NCBI GenBank assembly: GCA_035284865.1 | Contig: JAYKHL010000067.1 | Span: 1-64,000, forward strand | Direction: 5' to 3' | Length of the DNA: 64,000 nucleotides | DNA from: JAYKHL01 sp035284865 | Lineage (GTDB): Bacteria > Cyanobacteriota > Sericytochromatia > S15B-MN24 > JAQBPE01 | Shown: positions 8,094 to 16,314 of the stretch, piece by piece | Numbering within the stretch: position 1 is the stretch's first letter | How the letters are laid out: each line of letters begins with the position of its first letter | The notes under the pieces: generated by a model | Database searches by the model: none | What the model was told of the DNA's origin: nothing | What the model saw: the letters and a program-made list of their open reading frames with translations, nothing else | Made by a program: the position numbers and the translations under genes

Positions 8094-9725
8094 GTGGAAC
8101 TCGCACGTCCCTGGCTGTTGCGGCCCCGTCGGTGGCTGGACAACCTCCCTGGTGATCTGTTTGGCGGCATCACCGCTGGCGTCGTGGCCCTGCCGCTGGC
8201 CCTGGCCTTTGGCGTTGCCTCGGGCCTGGGGCCGGCGGCCGGCCTCTACGGCGCCATCGTGGTCGGCGTGGTCGCTGCCGCCCTCGGAGGCACCCCCTCG
8301 CAGGTGTCCGGGCCCACGGGGCCGATGACGGTGGTGGTGGCCGGCGTGGTGGCCACCGCCTCGGGCCAGCCCGGGCTCGTGGTGGCCACGCTCGTGCTGG
8401 CAGGGGTGTTGATGGTGCTGTTCGGGGCGACGCGCCTTGGCGTCTTCATCCGCTACGTGCCGTACCCCGTGGTCTCCGGCTTCATGACGGGCATCGGTGT
8501 CATCATCATCGCGCTGCAGCTGCTGCCGCTGCTCGGGGGGCCTGGGGCGTCCGGCGTCCTGAAGAGCCTGGCGCAGGTGCCTGCCGCGGTGGCCCAGCTG
8601 AACCCGGCCGCGCTGGCGCTGGGCCTCGCGGCGATCGCGATCGTGTATGGCACCAAGCGCGTGGCGCCGAGGCTGCCCGGGGCCCTGGTGGCGCTGGTCT
8701 CGCTGACGGTGGTGGCGGCACTGCTGCGGCTGGAGGTGCCGCTGATCGGGGCCATCCCGACGGGCTTGCCGGCCGTGCAGCTGCCGCCGCTGGACCCGAC
8801 GCTCCTCGCGGCGGCCCTGCCGGCTGCCGTCACGCTGGCAGCCCTGGGTAGCATCGACTCCTTGCTGACGTCCCTGGTGGCCGACAACCTCACGCGGACC
8901 CGGCACGACAGCAACCAGGAGCTCATCGGGCAGGGCCTGGGCAACACCCTGGCAGCCCTGGTGGGCGGGGTGCCCGGTGCCGGGGCGACGATGCGCACGG
9001 TGGTCAACATCCAGGCCGGGGGGCGCACGGGCCTCTCTGGTGTCGTGCATGGCCTCGTGCTTCTGCTGATCCTGGTGGCGCTGGCCCCGCTGGCCGCACA
9101 CATCCCCCTGCCGGTCCTGGCCGGCATCCTGGTCACGGTGGGCCTGGGCATCGTGGATCTCCGGGCGCTCCGTCACTTCGCGCGCGTGCCGCGGGCCGAT
9201 GCGTTGATCATGAGCGTCGTGCTCGTCATGACGGTGCTGGTCGATCTGATCCAGGCGGTGGGCGTCGGGATGGTGATGGCGAGCCTGGTGTTCATGAAGC
9301 GCATGTCCGACCTGGAGGTCGGCACCCCGGCGGAGGCGGCCGAGGCCGCCTCCGCGACGCAGGTCGGCACCCCCGCCCCGGCGTTCGATGACCTCTGGGT
9401 CGTGTCGCTGCACGGGCCCTTGTTCTTCGGCAACGCGCTGCGGCTCCATGCCCTCGTGATGGGCCTGGACCGTCCCCGAGGCGTGGTGCTGGATCTCAGG
9501 GAGACCGCCTTCCTCGATCAGTCAGCGGCGTATGCCCTGTCGGACCTGGCTCTGGATCTGCGCGCCCGCGGCGCGCGCCTCGTGCTGGCGGGGCTGGGCA
9601 GTCAGCCGGCGCGGGTGCTGCGGCTGACGGGCATCGCGCCGGGCGAGCTGCCGGAGGCGCAGGTGGTGCCCACGCCGGACGAGGGCCTGGCGTGGCTGCG
9701 TGCTCGGCCATCCTCGCCACCCTGA
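8094..9725 (+). CDS. SulP-family anion transporter with STAS domain
   Basis: A 543-residue inner-membrane transporter of the SulP/SLC26 family (sulfate, bicarbonate or other anions). The N-terminus has the typical LPGDLFGGITAGVVALPLAL segment followed by about 12 hydrophobic spans to residue 410, with SGPTGPMTVVVA and the SIDSLLTSLVADNLTRTRHD region characteristic of SulP. A cytoplasmic STAS domain occupies about residues 425-530 (VVSLHGPLFFGNA; VVLDLRETAFLDQSA). The substrate cannot be read from sequence; BicA-like bicarbonate uptake and sulfate uptake are both possible. Translation begins at GTG 8094 behind GAGAGG. It follows the helicase by 45 bases, so it may be co-transcribed with no functional link. 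Confidence 0.93.
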   Translation: MELARPWLLRPRRWLDNLPGDLFGGITAGVVALPLALAFGVASGLGPAAGLYGAIVVGVVAAALGGTPSQVSGPTGPMTVVVAGVVATASGQPGLVVATLVLAGVLMVLFGATRLGVFIRYVPYPVVSGFMTGIGVIIIALQLLPLLGGPGASGVLKSLAQVPAAVAQLNPAALALGLAAIAIVYGTKRVAPRLPGALVALVSLTVVAALLRLEVPLIGAIPTGLPAVQLPPLDPTLLAAALPAAVTLAALGSIDSLLTSLVADNLTRTRHDSNQELIGQGLGNTLAALVGGVPGAGATMRTVVNIQAGGRTGLSGVVHGLVLLLILVALAPLAAHIPLPVLAGILVTVGLGIVDLRALRHFARVPRADALIMSVVLVMTVLVDLIQAVGVGMVMASLVFMKRMSDLEVGTPAEAAEAASATQVGTPAPAFDDLWVVSLHGPLFFGNALRLHALVMGLDRPRGVVLDLRETAFLDQSAAYALSDLALDLRARGARLVLAGLGSQPARVLRLTGIAPGELPEAQVVPTPDEGLAWLRARPSSPP

Positions 9726-9830
9726 CGGCGCCGCCCCGGCGCCTCGGGGCCGCTTTCTCGGTCGATGACCTTGCTTTAAGATGGTGGCACGCGCTCCGGT
9801 GCCGCTCGCGTCAGGCAGGAGGCCTCCCCC

Positions 9831-11258
9831 ATGGTTGTGCGCTGCATCACCTCCCTCGTGGCTGCTGGGCTGTTGCTGGCCGGCTGTGCCGCCCTGCGTC
9901 AGGCCGCCGACGGCGAGCGCCCGCCGGGGTGGCCCAGGCAGGCCCGACAGCCGCGCGCCGTGCCGATGCGCATCGCGCCCCTGCCTGGGCGGCTGGACGG
10001 CCGGCTCGTGTTCAACAGCAACAACCCGGAGGTCGTGACGGAGCCAGGCATCACCCTTTCGACGTGGCTCGGGCCAGCGGCCGGGCGGCTGGATCAGGCC
10101 TTCGTGGGCCGGTTTTCCGTGTTCTCGCACCACATCGCGCGGGATGTGCGGCCCGGGGCGAGGCTGCTCCGCCTGGGGTTGCTCGCCCACAACCCGCTGT
10201 CCAGATCCGTCACCCTTCGCCTCCTCCAGGGCGCCAGCTGGCTGAGCCAGCCTGACTCCCCATTTGTCAGGCTGGCGCCGATGCTGCCGGATCCGGCCGG
10301 GGCCATCTGGGCAGGGCCGGGGGACCGGGTTGCCACCGACATGCTGCACGGGCGCTCGCCGCTGGCTCCCACGCGCTGGGTGCTGCCGCCCCGCAGCACG
10401 CGGCTCTTGCTGGACCTGCCGGTGCCCACCGACGTCGCGATCCCCCCCCCCGTGAACGGCCGGACCACCATGCTGCGTCTCGAGGCCAGCGGGCGGGTGC
10501 ACCTGTCCGAGGTGGCCGCCTTCGCGCCACCCGACGGGCGGGGCGGCTTCGGTCCCGTCTCGCAGGCCGCGTTCGAGGCGTTGCTGAGCACGGGGCGCCG
10601 GGCGGGGCCCGCAGAGCCTCCCGCGACGGACTACCGGCCTGACCAGGCAGCCCCGGCCGGCTTTCGCTATGGCCGCGTGGGCGGCGTGACGGCTGGCGAG
10701 GCCTGGCGGGGACAGCTCACCCGCCTGGTGGGGGCCCTGGCGGAGGGCCAGCGGCTGGGGGTGCCCATCTCGAGCGTGCACCTGAGCCGCCTCGGCACGG
10801 CCCGCAGCCAGAGCGCGCCGATGCGCGTGCGCTACGCGGAGGCCGCCCGGGAGGGACACGGCAACTACGGGGTGACCTACGTGCTCGATCTCGCCCTGCA
10901 CAACCCCGACCCGACGCCCCGGGCCTATGCGCTGGCGCTGAGCCACCCCGTGCGGGTGGAGGGCAAGGGGACGGCGCAGGCTGCCATCTACCTGGCCCCG
11001 CCCGAGGCGAGCGTCACGTTCCGCGGAGCGGTGCGCGTCGATGAGCCCGGAAGTCGGGGGGCCCCCCCGCGCTTCACCCATCTGGTGCTGCGGCGAGGCC
11101 AGGAGCTCCCCCCCTTCGAGGTCGTGGGCTTGGCGGGCAAGGCGACCCGGGCCCTGCGGGTGACGCTGGTCTACCCGGCGGATGCCACCCCGCCCCAGCT
11201 GTTGACGGTCCAGCGGCTGGCCCCGGCGCCCTCGCCCGCGCCGGCCCGCAGCTCGTAA
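9831..11258 (+). CDS. DUF3370 domain lipoprotein
   Basis: A 475-residue lipoprotein: the N-terminus ends in LLLAGC, a lipobox cleaved before Cys. The mature part matches the DUF3370 family: RLVFNSNNPEVVTEPGITLS near residue 60, FSVFSHHIARDV, LRLGLLAHNPLSRSVTLRLL, and SWLSQPDSPFV. DUF3370 is known to me mainly from cyanobacteria and has no assigned function; it is probably a periplasmic or outer-surface beta-rich protein. The ATG at 9831 is preceded by a GGAGG-rich leader. The second half (residues 250-475) repeats beta-rich patterns (YVLDLALHNPDPTPRAYALA). It is one of the few phylogenetically informative genes in the window. Confidence 0.85.
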   Translation: MVVRCITSLVAAGLLLAGCAALRQAADGERPPGWPRQARQPRAVPMRIAPLPGRLDGRLVFNSNNPEVVTEPGITLSTWLGPAAGRLDQAFVGRFSVFSHHIARDVRPGARLLRLGLLAHNPLSRSVTLRLLQGASWLSQPDSPFVRLAPMLPDPAGAIWAGPGDRVATDMLHGRSPLAPTRWVLPPRSTRLLLDLPVPTDVAIPPPVNGRTTMLRLEASGRVHLSEVAAFAPPDGRGGFGPVSQAAFEALLSTGRRAGPAEPPATDYRPDQAAPAGFRYGRVGGVTAGEAWRGQLTRLVGALAEGQRLGVPISSVHLSRLGTARSQSAPMRVRYAEAAREGHGNYGVTYVLDLALHNPDPTPRAYALALSHPVRVEGKGTAQAAIYLAPPEASVTFRGAVRVDEPGSRGAPPRFTHLVLRRGQELPPFEVVGLAGKATRALRVTLVYPADATPPQLLTVQRLAPAPSPAPARSS

Positions 11259-11355
11259 GTGTCATAACGCCTGCGTCTCAGGGTTTTGTGAGCGGCGTCA
11301 CCGGGTACGAGGTGGGCGGCCGAGGGTTCGGCCACCCACCAAGGGAGAGTCCGCC

Positions 11356-12009
11356 ATGCGTTGCCTGGCTTCCACGCTTGCCGCCTTCGCCTGCTGGGGG
11401 AACCTGATGGCCCCCGCCGGGGCCCAGGCGGTCTATCACCTGGAGAAGGACGACCGCGAGCAGGCGTCCGTCTGGAACAAGGTTGCCGATCGCGGCATGG
11501 CCCACGTGAAGCCCGTGCAGGGCATCTACCACGCCATGCTGGAGCAGGACGTCAACCTGCACGCCTTCGCCTGGCGAGATGGCCACAACACCACGGACGG
11601 CCAGCCCACCTACAGCGTGCAGTGCAGCATCCATCGGCAACCTCGGCGCTACACGCGCATCCCGGATGTCGATGTCACCCACCAGGTGTCGCGGGCGGCC
11701 CAGGTACGCAACCTTGAGTGGCGCATTCCGATGGTGGCGGCGACGTACCACGTGTTCCCGGCGCATGGAAACCCCGACCTGGACCGCCCTCTGGCCGTGA
11801 TGACGGGCCGAAATGCGCAGGAGGGCTTCCGCGCCAGCGTCACGAGTCTGCCGTACAGGCACCTGACGATCCGGGCCTTCGTGCGACACGAGGGCGTGGA
11901 GGATGGCCGCCCGCACGACTTCCAGCGCACCTACACGTTCAAGACGCCCACCATCGACGTCGTCGATGGGCGGCACGAACCCTACGAGATGTACCACTGG
12001 TTCTGGTAG
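11356..12009 (+). CDS. Hypothetical secreted protein
   Basis: A 217-residue protein of unknown function. A signal peptide (hydrophobic residues 4-20, likely cleaved after AGAQA) directs it out of the cytoplasm. The mature part begins with VYHLEKDDREQASVWNKVAD and is rich in His, Tyr and Arg, with little low-complexity sequence. It ends in YEMYHWFW, an unusually aromatic C-terminus. No catalytic motif is recognised. The start is ATG 11356 behind AAGGGAGAG. It follows the DUF3370 lipoprotein and faces the convergent papain-like protease, so it lies in a small cluster of exported proteins; a joint role is only a guess. Confidence 0.7.
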   Translation: MRCLASTLAAFACWGNLMAPAGAQAVYHLEKDDREQASVWNKVADRGMAHVKPVQGIYHAMLEQDVNLHAFAWRDGHNTTDGQPTYSVQCSIHRQPRRYTRIPDVDVTHQVSRAAQVRNLEWRIPMVAATYHVFPAHGNPDLDRPLAVMTGRNAQEGFRASVTSLPYRHLTIRAFVRHEGVEDGRPHDFQRTYTFKTPTIDVVDGRHEPYEMYHWFW

Positions 12010-12110
12010 GGGCGCGGGCGCTCCAACCCCCGACGGCCGCTTGCTCCGCCAGAAGGGCCCCTTGAACGGCGCGCTGCCGGGGCTCGGAAGCCCCAGGATC
12101 GGCTCCGTGG

Positions 12111-13094
12111 CTACTCCAGGGTCCAGCACTCTCCGTAGTAGTAGGAACCCACGTAGGTCGAGGTGAAGAAGGCGTAGGGCATCCAGAAGTGGCCCTTGAC
12201 GCCCCAGCCGGTGCCCCAGGAGTTCCGGACCAGGAAGGCCTGCTTCTCGTCGTCGTAGCCGACGGCGACCACGGCGTGTCCTCCCTGGATCGCCTCCTTG
12301 CGCGTGGGGAGGGGCATCAGGCCCGTCCTGGCGACCTCGCGCGTCATGAACGAGTCGTAGAGGATGATGGGCAGCAGGAACGGCTTCTTGGCCGCCAGGG
12401 CGCTCTTCATGCCTTGCAGGGTCTTGATGCGGGCCTTCTTCTTCATCCGGTGGGCTGACGCGGCCTCGAAGTGGGCCTCGGTGGCGTCATAGCCCAGCCC
12501 CTTCTTGCCGTCGGCATAGGGGACCTGCCGCTCGGTCGTGGCGCCGACCTTGACGGCCGTGGCCGCCGCGAGGGACATGTACGCCCCCGTGTCCTTGCGC
12601 GTGGCCTGGCGCACGCCCTCGCGTTCCATGGCCTGACGGGTGGCGTAGTAAAAAAAGAGCGGCGAGAGCCGCTCCGCGTCCCGCCCGCCCTGGAGGCGTT
12701 GCATCGCCTCCATCACGGCCGTCGCCGCGAAGGCCGAGCACGAGCCGAGTGCCCCCTGGTTACGGACGGGGGCGAAGTGCGCGCGCAGATCCACCTGCTT
12801 CGGCAACGAGCGCCCCTTGCCCCCCATGATGGAGATGCCGAGCAGGTCCTGCTCCTCGACGCTCAGCACCGCCTCGTCTTCCTGGCGACTGCGCGCGCCC
12901 GGCTCGGGCAGCAGGCCGGCGACGATGGTGCCGATCGGGGTCTTGAGGTGGCGCAACCCGCGCGGGGCCCCCAGCGCGGCCAGGGCCTCAGCGCCGACCT
13001 GCACGCCGCTCGCCCGCGGCCCCCCCAGCCCACACCCGGCCAGCCCCAGGGCAAGCGTCAGCGCGACGGGCAGCACGTGGCGAAGCCGGACCAT
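12111..13094 (-). CDS. Papain-like (C1 family) cysteine protease lipoprotein
   Basis: A 327-residue lipoprotein (lipobox LGLAGC, Cys21) carrying a complete C1A-type cysteine peptidase domain from about residue 98. The catalytic set is visible: Gln113 and Cys119 in NQGALGSCSAFA, His273 in GGHAVVAVGYDD, and Asn291 in NSWGTGWG. About 75 residues between lipid anchor and catalytic domain form a propeptide-like region, so the enzyme may be made as a zymogen. It would act on the cell surface or in the periplasm. It is transcribed away from its neighbour at 13206 and faces the secreted protein at 11356. No inhibitor gene is seen nearby. Confidence 0.92.
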   Translation of the reverse strand: MVRLRHVLPVALTLALGLAGCGLGGPRASGVQVGAEALAALGAPRGLRHLKTPIGTIVAGLLPEPGARSRQEDEAVLSVEEQDLLGISIMGGKGRSLPKQVDLRAHFAPVRNQGALGSCSAFAATAVMEAMQRLQGGRDAERLSPLFFYYATRQAMEREGVRQATRKDTGAYMSLAAATAVKVGATTERQVPYADGKKGLGYDATEAHFEAASAHRMKKKARIKTLQGMKSALAAKKPFLLPIILYDSFMTREVARTGLMPLPTRKEAIQGGHAVVAVGYDDEKQAFLVRNSWGTGWGVKGHFWMPYAFFTSTYVGSYYYGECWTLE

Positions 13095-13205
13095 CTCACA
13101 CTCCTCGCTGGCATCAGGGCGTCCGCAGCTTGTATCGGCCTCGGGTGCGACGGTCCTGCGGCGTTTAACAAAGGCTTTTCCTGGCCTTAACCGTGCCTGG
13201 CGGGG

Positions 13206-13607
13206 TCAGGCCCATGCATCCTCCTCCACGAACAGCGCGTGCGGGTGCGCGGCATACCGCGCCGTCCAGTCCTCGCCCTCCTCCGAGAGGACCTGACAGG
13301 GGTATGCTTGCAGGAACCACGTCACCAGTGGCTCGAGCGTCGCGAGGATCTCGCGCGGGGCGTCCTGCCAGATCTCGACGGCTGCGGGGTGGAGGATGAC
13401 GAGCCCCTGGCTCACCAGCGAGAGGTCTGGCTGCTGCGCGACGCGGGCGGCGAGCCAGCGGGCCATCCCGGCGTCAGCGGCCACCACCCACGTGCGTTCG
13501 CGCGGATCCGGGTGGCGGAACGCGGTCGGCAGGCCGGCCAGCCGGGCCTCGAGCGCCGCCGCAAAGGGCGCGCCTGCTTCAGGGATCAGGAAGTAGTGGA
13601 CCTGCAC
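13206..13607 (-). CDS. Hypothetical cytoplasmic protein
   Basis: A 133-residue protein that I do not recognise. It is globular in composition, with MQVHYFLIPEAGAPFAAALE at the N-terminus, TWVVAADAGMARWLAARVA in the middle and an acidic C-terminus. No signal peptide, membrane span or known motif is seen. The start is GTG 13607 with GAGGACAGG upstream. It lies 32 bases downstream of the HAD phosphatase gene on the same strand and is probably co-transcribed with it. Confidence 0.65.
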   Translation of the reverse strand: MQVHYFLIPEAGAPFAAALEARLAGLPTAFRHPDPRERTWVVAADAGMARWLAARVAQQPDLSLVSQGLVILHPAAVEIWQDAPREILATLEPLVTWFLQAYPCQVLSEEGEDWTARYAAHPHALFVEEDAWA

Positions 13608-13639
13608 GGCCTGTCCTCAGCGCCAGCAGCCCGGCCGCG

Positions 13640-14173
13640 TCACACCGGGCGCCCCAGGATCAACGAGGCCGCCTCCTGGAGAGAGCCCACGCGGTGGTCC
13701 GGGGGGGCTGGCAGGGCCTCCTCGTACCCGTGGTCCACGAGGTAGGTGCGGCAGCCCGCGCGGCGGCCTGCCTCCACGTCCCGCCACCGATCCCCCACCA
13801 TATGAGAGCGCGTGAGATCGATGCGGTGGGTGCGAGCGGCCTCCAGCAGCATGCCAGGGCGAGGCTTGCGGCACCCACAGCCATCCGCGTCGTCGTGGAA
13901 GCAGGCCAGGATGGTGTCCAGAGGGAGCGTGGCCCGCAGCACCTCGTGGATGGCCTCCACGGAGGCTCGCGTGAGCGTGCCACGCGCCACGTCGGGCTGG
14001 TTGGTCACGACCACGAGCACGTGGCCTGCCTTCCGCAGGGCCGTCAGGGCCTCTGGCACCCCGGGCAGCACCTCCAGCGAGGCAACGTCACGCGGGGCGC
14101 GAGGCAAGCCGTCGCGCACGGTCGCACGGTTGATCACCCCATCCCGGTCCAGAAACACGGCAGCTCGCGTCAT
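13640..14173 (-). CDS. HAD-superfamily IIIA phosphatase (GmhB/HisB-like)
   Basis: A 177-residue HAD phosphatase. Motif I is FLDRDGVINRA near the N-terminus, motif II is VVVTNQPD, a metal-binding CFHDDADGCGCRKPRPGML segment follows, and motif III is MVGDRWRDVEAGRRAGC. The zinc-loop Cys/His pattern and DRDG motif are typical of D,D-heptose 1,7-bisphosphate phosphatase (GmhB) and the HisB N-terminal domain. The ring-like substrate could be a sugar bisphosphate or histidinol phosphate; GmhB-like is my preferred call, but no heptose or histidine genes are adjacent. The ATG at 14173 fits the motif I distance; an upstream extension of the frame has no domain sequence. Confidence 0.88.
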   Translation of the reverse strand: MTRAAVFLDRDGVINRATVRDGLPRAPRDVASLEVLPGVPEALTALRKAGHVLVVVTNQPDVARGTLTRASVEAIHEVLRATLPLDTILACFHDDADGCGCRKPRPGMLLEAARTHRIDLTRSHMVGDRWRDVEAGRRAGCRTYLVDHGYEEALPAPPDHRVGSLQEAASLILGRPV

Positions 14174-14247
14174 CACCGTCCCACGGTTGCATGGGCGGCG
14201 GGACGGGTCAAGGGCGGCCAGGCCCCGTGGGCCCGGCCGGGGTGGCC

Positions 14248-15012
14248 TCAGCGCAGGTTGATGTGCGTCCGGCCCGCGAGGTCGTCGAGGAACCGCTTGC
14301 CCGCGGGGGAGGCCGCGGGGTAGGGGTTCCGAGCGTCGGCCGCCCACTTGGGCAAGGCGTTGCCCGCGAAGTCGACCTTGAAGGCCTCGTTGTTGAAGTC
14401 GTGGCCGCTCGCCCCGGGCGGGTAGAGCACCGCAATGCTCAGGTGGGGCAGGGGGCGGTGGCGGCTGGTGGGGTCGCCCTCGGGCTTGATGCGCACCATG
14501 CCCCCGTCGCGATGCGTCCAGATCTCCATCGGCACCGGCTTGCCCGTCCTCGGGTTGAGCACCGGCTGACCCGTCCGCACGTCCCGAAGGTGGGACAACT
14601 CACGCAGGAACCCCCGACGCGCGAGTGCCGAGCGCACCTCGTCGGCCGTCCGGTTGCGCAGGTCCAGCCCCTTGACGGAGGCGCCGAGCGTGCCCGCGGC
14701 GAAGGCCTTGATGGCCTGCTCGGTCCGGGGCGTCAGCTGGGTGTTCCAGATCATGCCCGGGTTGCGAGCCACCAGTTCGGCGAAGCCGAGGTTCTGATCG
14801 GCGAGGGCCCGGGCCGGGACGCCAGTGGAGGCCCCCGTCGACGCACGGTTCAACAGCCCCGTGCCCGGCCGGGTGCTCTTCACGAAGGCGTCGCCCTCAG
14901 CGCGACGCGCCAGCGCAGGAGCCACCTTCCTTCCCTGCTCGGCCACCGTGGCGCGAGCCTCCGTGATGAAGGCCCTCCCGATGTTCAGCTTGGAGAGCAG
15001 GTTGAGCGCCAT
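14248..15012 (-). CDS. Hypothetical protein with toxin-like C-terminal domain
   Basis: A 254-residue protein. The N-terminal 60 residues are helical and basic without a signal peptide. From about residue 135 the sequence changes to a compact domain: ELSHLRDVRTGQPVLNPRTG, PVPMEIWTHRDGGMVRIKPE, PHLSIAVLYPPG, and a final FLDDLAGRTHINLR. This His/Asp/Arg-rich, Gly-Pro-containing style resembles C-terminal domains of polymorphic toxins I have seen, but I cannot name the family and no catalytic site is proven. No immunity-like gene is obvious next to it: the upstream neighbour is the APH-type kinase and the downstream one the HAD phosphatase. Confidence 0.6.
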   Translation of the reverse strand: MALNLLSKLNIGRAFITEARATVAEQGRKVAPALARRAEGDAFVKSTRPGTGLLNRASTGASTGVPARALADQNLGFAELVARNPGMIWNTQLTPRTEQAIKAFAAGTLGASVKGLDLRNRTADEVRSALARRGFLRELSHLRDVRTGQPVLNPRTGKPVPMEIWTHRDGGMVRIKPEGDPTSRHRPLPHLSIAVLYPPGASGHDFNNEAFKVDFAGNALPKWAADARNPYPAASPAGKRFLDDLAGRTHINLR

Positions 15013-15136
15013 CTGAGCGGGTCCCCGACTCGGGCGAGCTGGCTCGCCGACCTCACGCAGGAGGTTATGGGCTGCCCGGGGCCTGAGCTGACCGGCACAG
15101 GGTCACTTTTAACGCACTCTTAAAGGGGCCGCGGGC

Positions 15137-16198
15137 TCAGCGCGCCAGCGCGTCGGACCACCCCGGATGCGCTTCGAACCACCTTCGGGTGGCCACCAGC
15201 AGGTCCCAGAACATCGCAGCCTGGCCCTGGTCCTCGCGCTCCAGGGCCTGCAGCACGGCCGAGAGGTAAAACTCCACGCGAGCCGTCTCCACGAGCGTCG
15301 CCAGCCCCTCCCGCTCGTCGGGTTCCAGCGGCCGCACGCCCTGGTAGCCCGCGAGGAACGCCACCATGTCCCGGTGGTTGGGGGGGGCCTCGTCGGCGAG
15401 CACGCGGGGCCAGTCGAACCCCACAGGCAGCAAGGCCAGCGCGAGATCGTACACCCACGGCCCCACGTTCCAGAGGCCGAAGTCCAGCACGTCAACGACC
15501 TCGTGGCCTTGCCAGAACAGGTTCCGCTTGATCCAGTCGCCGTGGATGATGCCCGCCGGCCAGTCCCGGGCCAGGGCCTGCAGCCGGTCCGCCGGTGCGT
15601 GCAACCCCCGCACCAGGTCTTGCCACTCCGGCCTGGTGGCGGTGTATGTCGCCAGGGGGGGCGCTGCGGCCACGAGGCCCTCCAACGCCGCGGGGAAATC
15701 CGCCGAGGCCACGGCCTGGAACTGGGCCACCAGGCCTTTGAATGGCCTTGGGCGAGGCAGCGGCCCTTCGCGGAGGGTCAGGTGGTAACGGGCGAGCATG
15801 GCGCCTGCCGCGCGGGCATCCTCCCGGTCGCGGTACGGCGCGAACACGGGCTCGTCGCCGTAGCGATCCTCGCCGCGCGCCAGCGAGAAGACGGCATAGG
15901 GGCTCTCTGCCAGCCACGTGAGCGTGTCTCCCCGGTTGTTGGCGTGGAGCCTCGGGGTCGGGTAGCCTGCCGCACGCAGCTGCAACACGATGCTGTGCTC
16001 GCCGAGCAGGGCGTGGGGATCCGTTACCCGCGGGTCATAGCGCTTGGCGAAGTAGCGGCCGGTGTCGGTCTCGAAGACGCACGTCGCGGTGTTGGCAGAC
16101 AGGCCGTTCCGCACGATGCCCCGGAGGGGGCCCAGGCCCGTGTAGCGCGCCACGATCTGCGTGAGGGCGGCGGGCTCGATCTCGGGAAAGCGCGTCAA
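15137..16198 (-). CDS. Aminoglycoside phosphotransferase (APH)-fold kinase
   Basis: A 353-residue kinase of the APH/homoserine kinase type II superfamily. The catalytic loop is IIHGDWIKRNLFW with HGD and the metal Asn, followed by VVDVLDFGLWNVGPWVYDLA, where LDFG carries the Mg-binding Asp. The N-lobe Lys is in TGRYFAKRYD. Substrate is unknown; such proteins phosphorylate homoserine, choline, sugars or antibiotics, and nothing nearby points to one. I prefer the TTG at 16198 because GGAGGAGC lies 5-7 bases before it; the frame can be extended 5 codons to another TTG. An extended -10 box (TGCTAGACT, minus strand) lies about 80 bases upstream. Confidence 0.85.
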   Translation of the reverse strand: MTRFPEIEPAALTQIVARYTGLGPLRGIVRNGLSANTATCVFETDTGRYFAKRYDPRVTDPHALLGEHSIVLQLRAAGYPTPRLHANNRGDTLTWLAESPYAVFSLARGEDRYGDEPVFAPYRDREDARAAGAMLARYHLTLREGPLPRPRPFKGLVAQFQAVASADFPAALEGLVAAAPPLATYTATRPEWQDLVRGLHAPADRLQALARDWPAGIIHGDWIKRNLFWQGHEVVDVLDFGLWNVGPWVYDLALALLPVGFDWPRVLADEAPPNHRDMVAFLAGYQGVRPLEPDEREGLATLVETARVEFYLSAVLQALEREDQGQAAMFWDLLVATRRWFEAHPGWSDALAR

Positions 16199-16277
16199 GT
16201 AAAGCTCCTCCAAGCGCGGTGGGGGCGCCGCCGGGGGCAGAGCCCGGCGAGCGTCTCGACGTCGAGCGGATCGTTCC

Positions 16278-16286
16278 AGTCTAGCA
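16278..16286 (-). promoter_or_regulatory. Extended -10 promoter of the APH-type kinase
   Basis: Minus-strand TGCTAGACT (TG-N-TAGACT). It lies about 80 bases before the TTG start at 16198 and just after the stop of the kinase-TPR gene. No good -35 is visible. Confidence 0.4.
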
Positions 16287-16314
16287 CGCAGGGACCTGCC
16301 TCGCGACCGAGGCC

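Noticed and set aside
7113..9449. Minus-strand 778-codon frame over helicase end and SulP
   Set aside because: Composition (His, Arg, Gly, Gln) is that of an antisense shadow; the plus-strand SulP frame is conserved.
13131..13165. GCCGATAC on the minus strand as a sigma-28 -10 before the papain-like gene
   Set aside because: No TAAA-type -35 lies at the right distance; the nearest is 10 bases too far.
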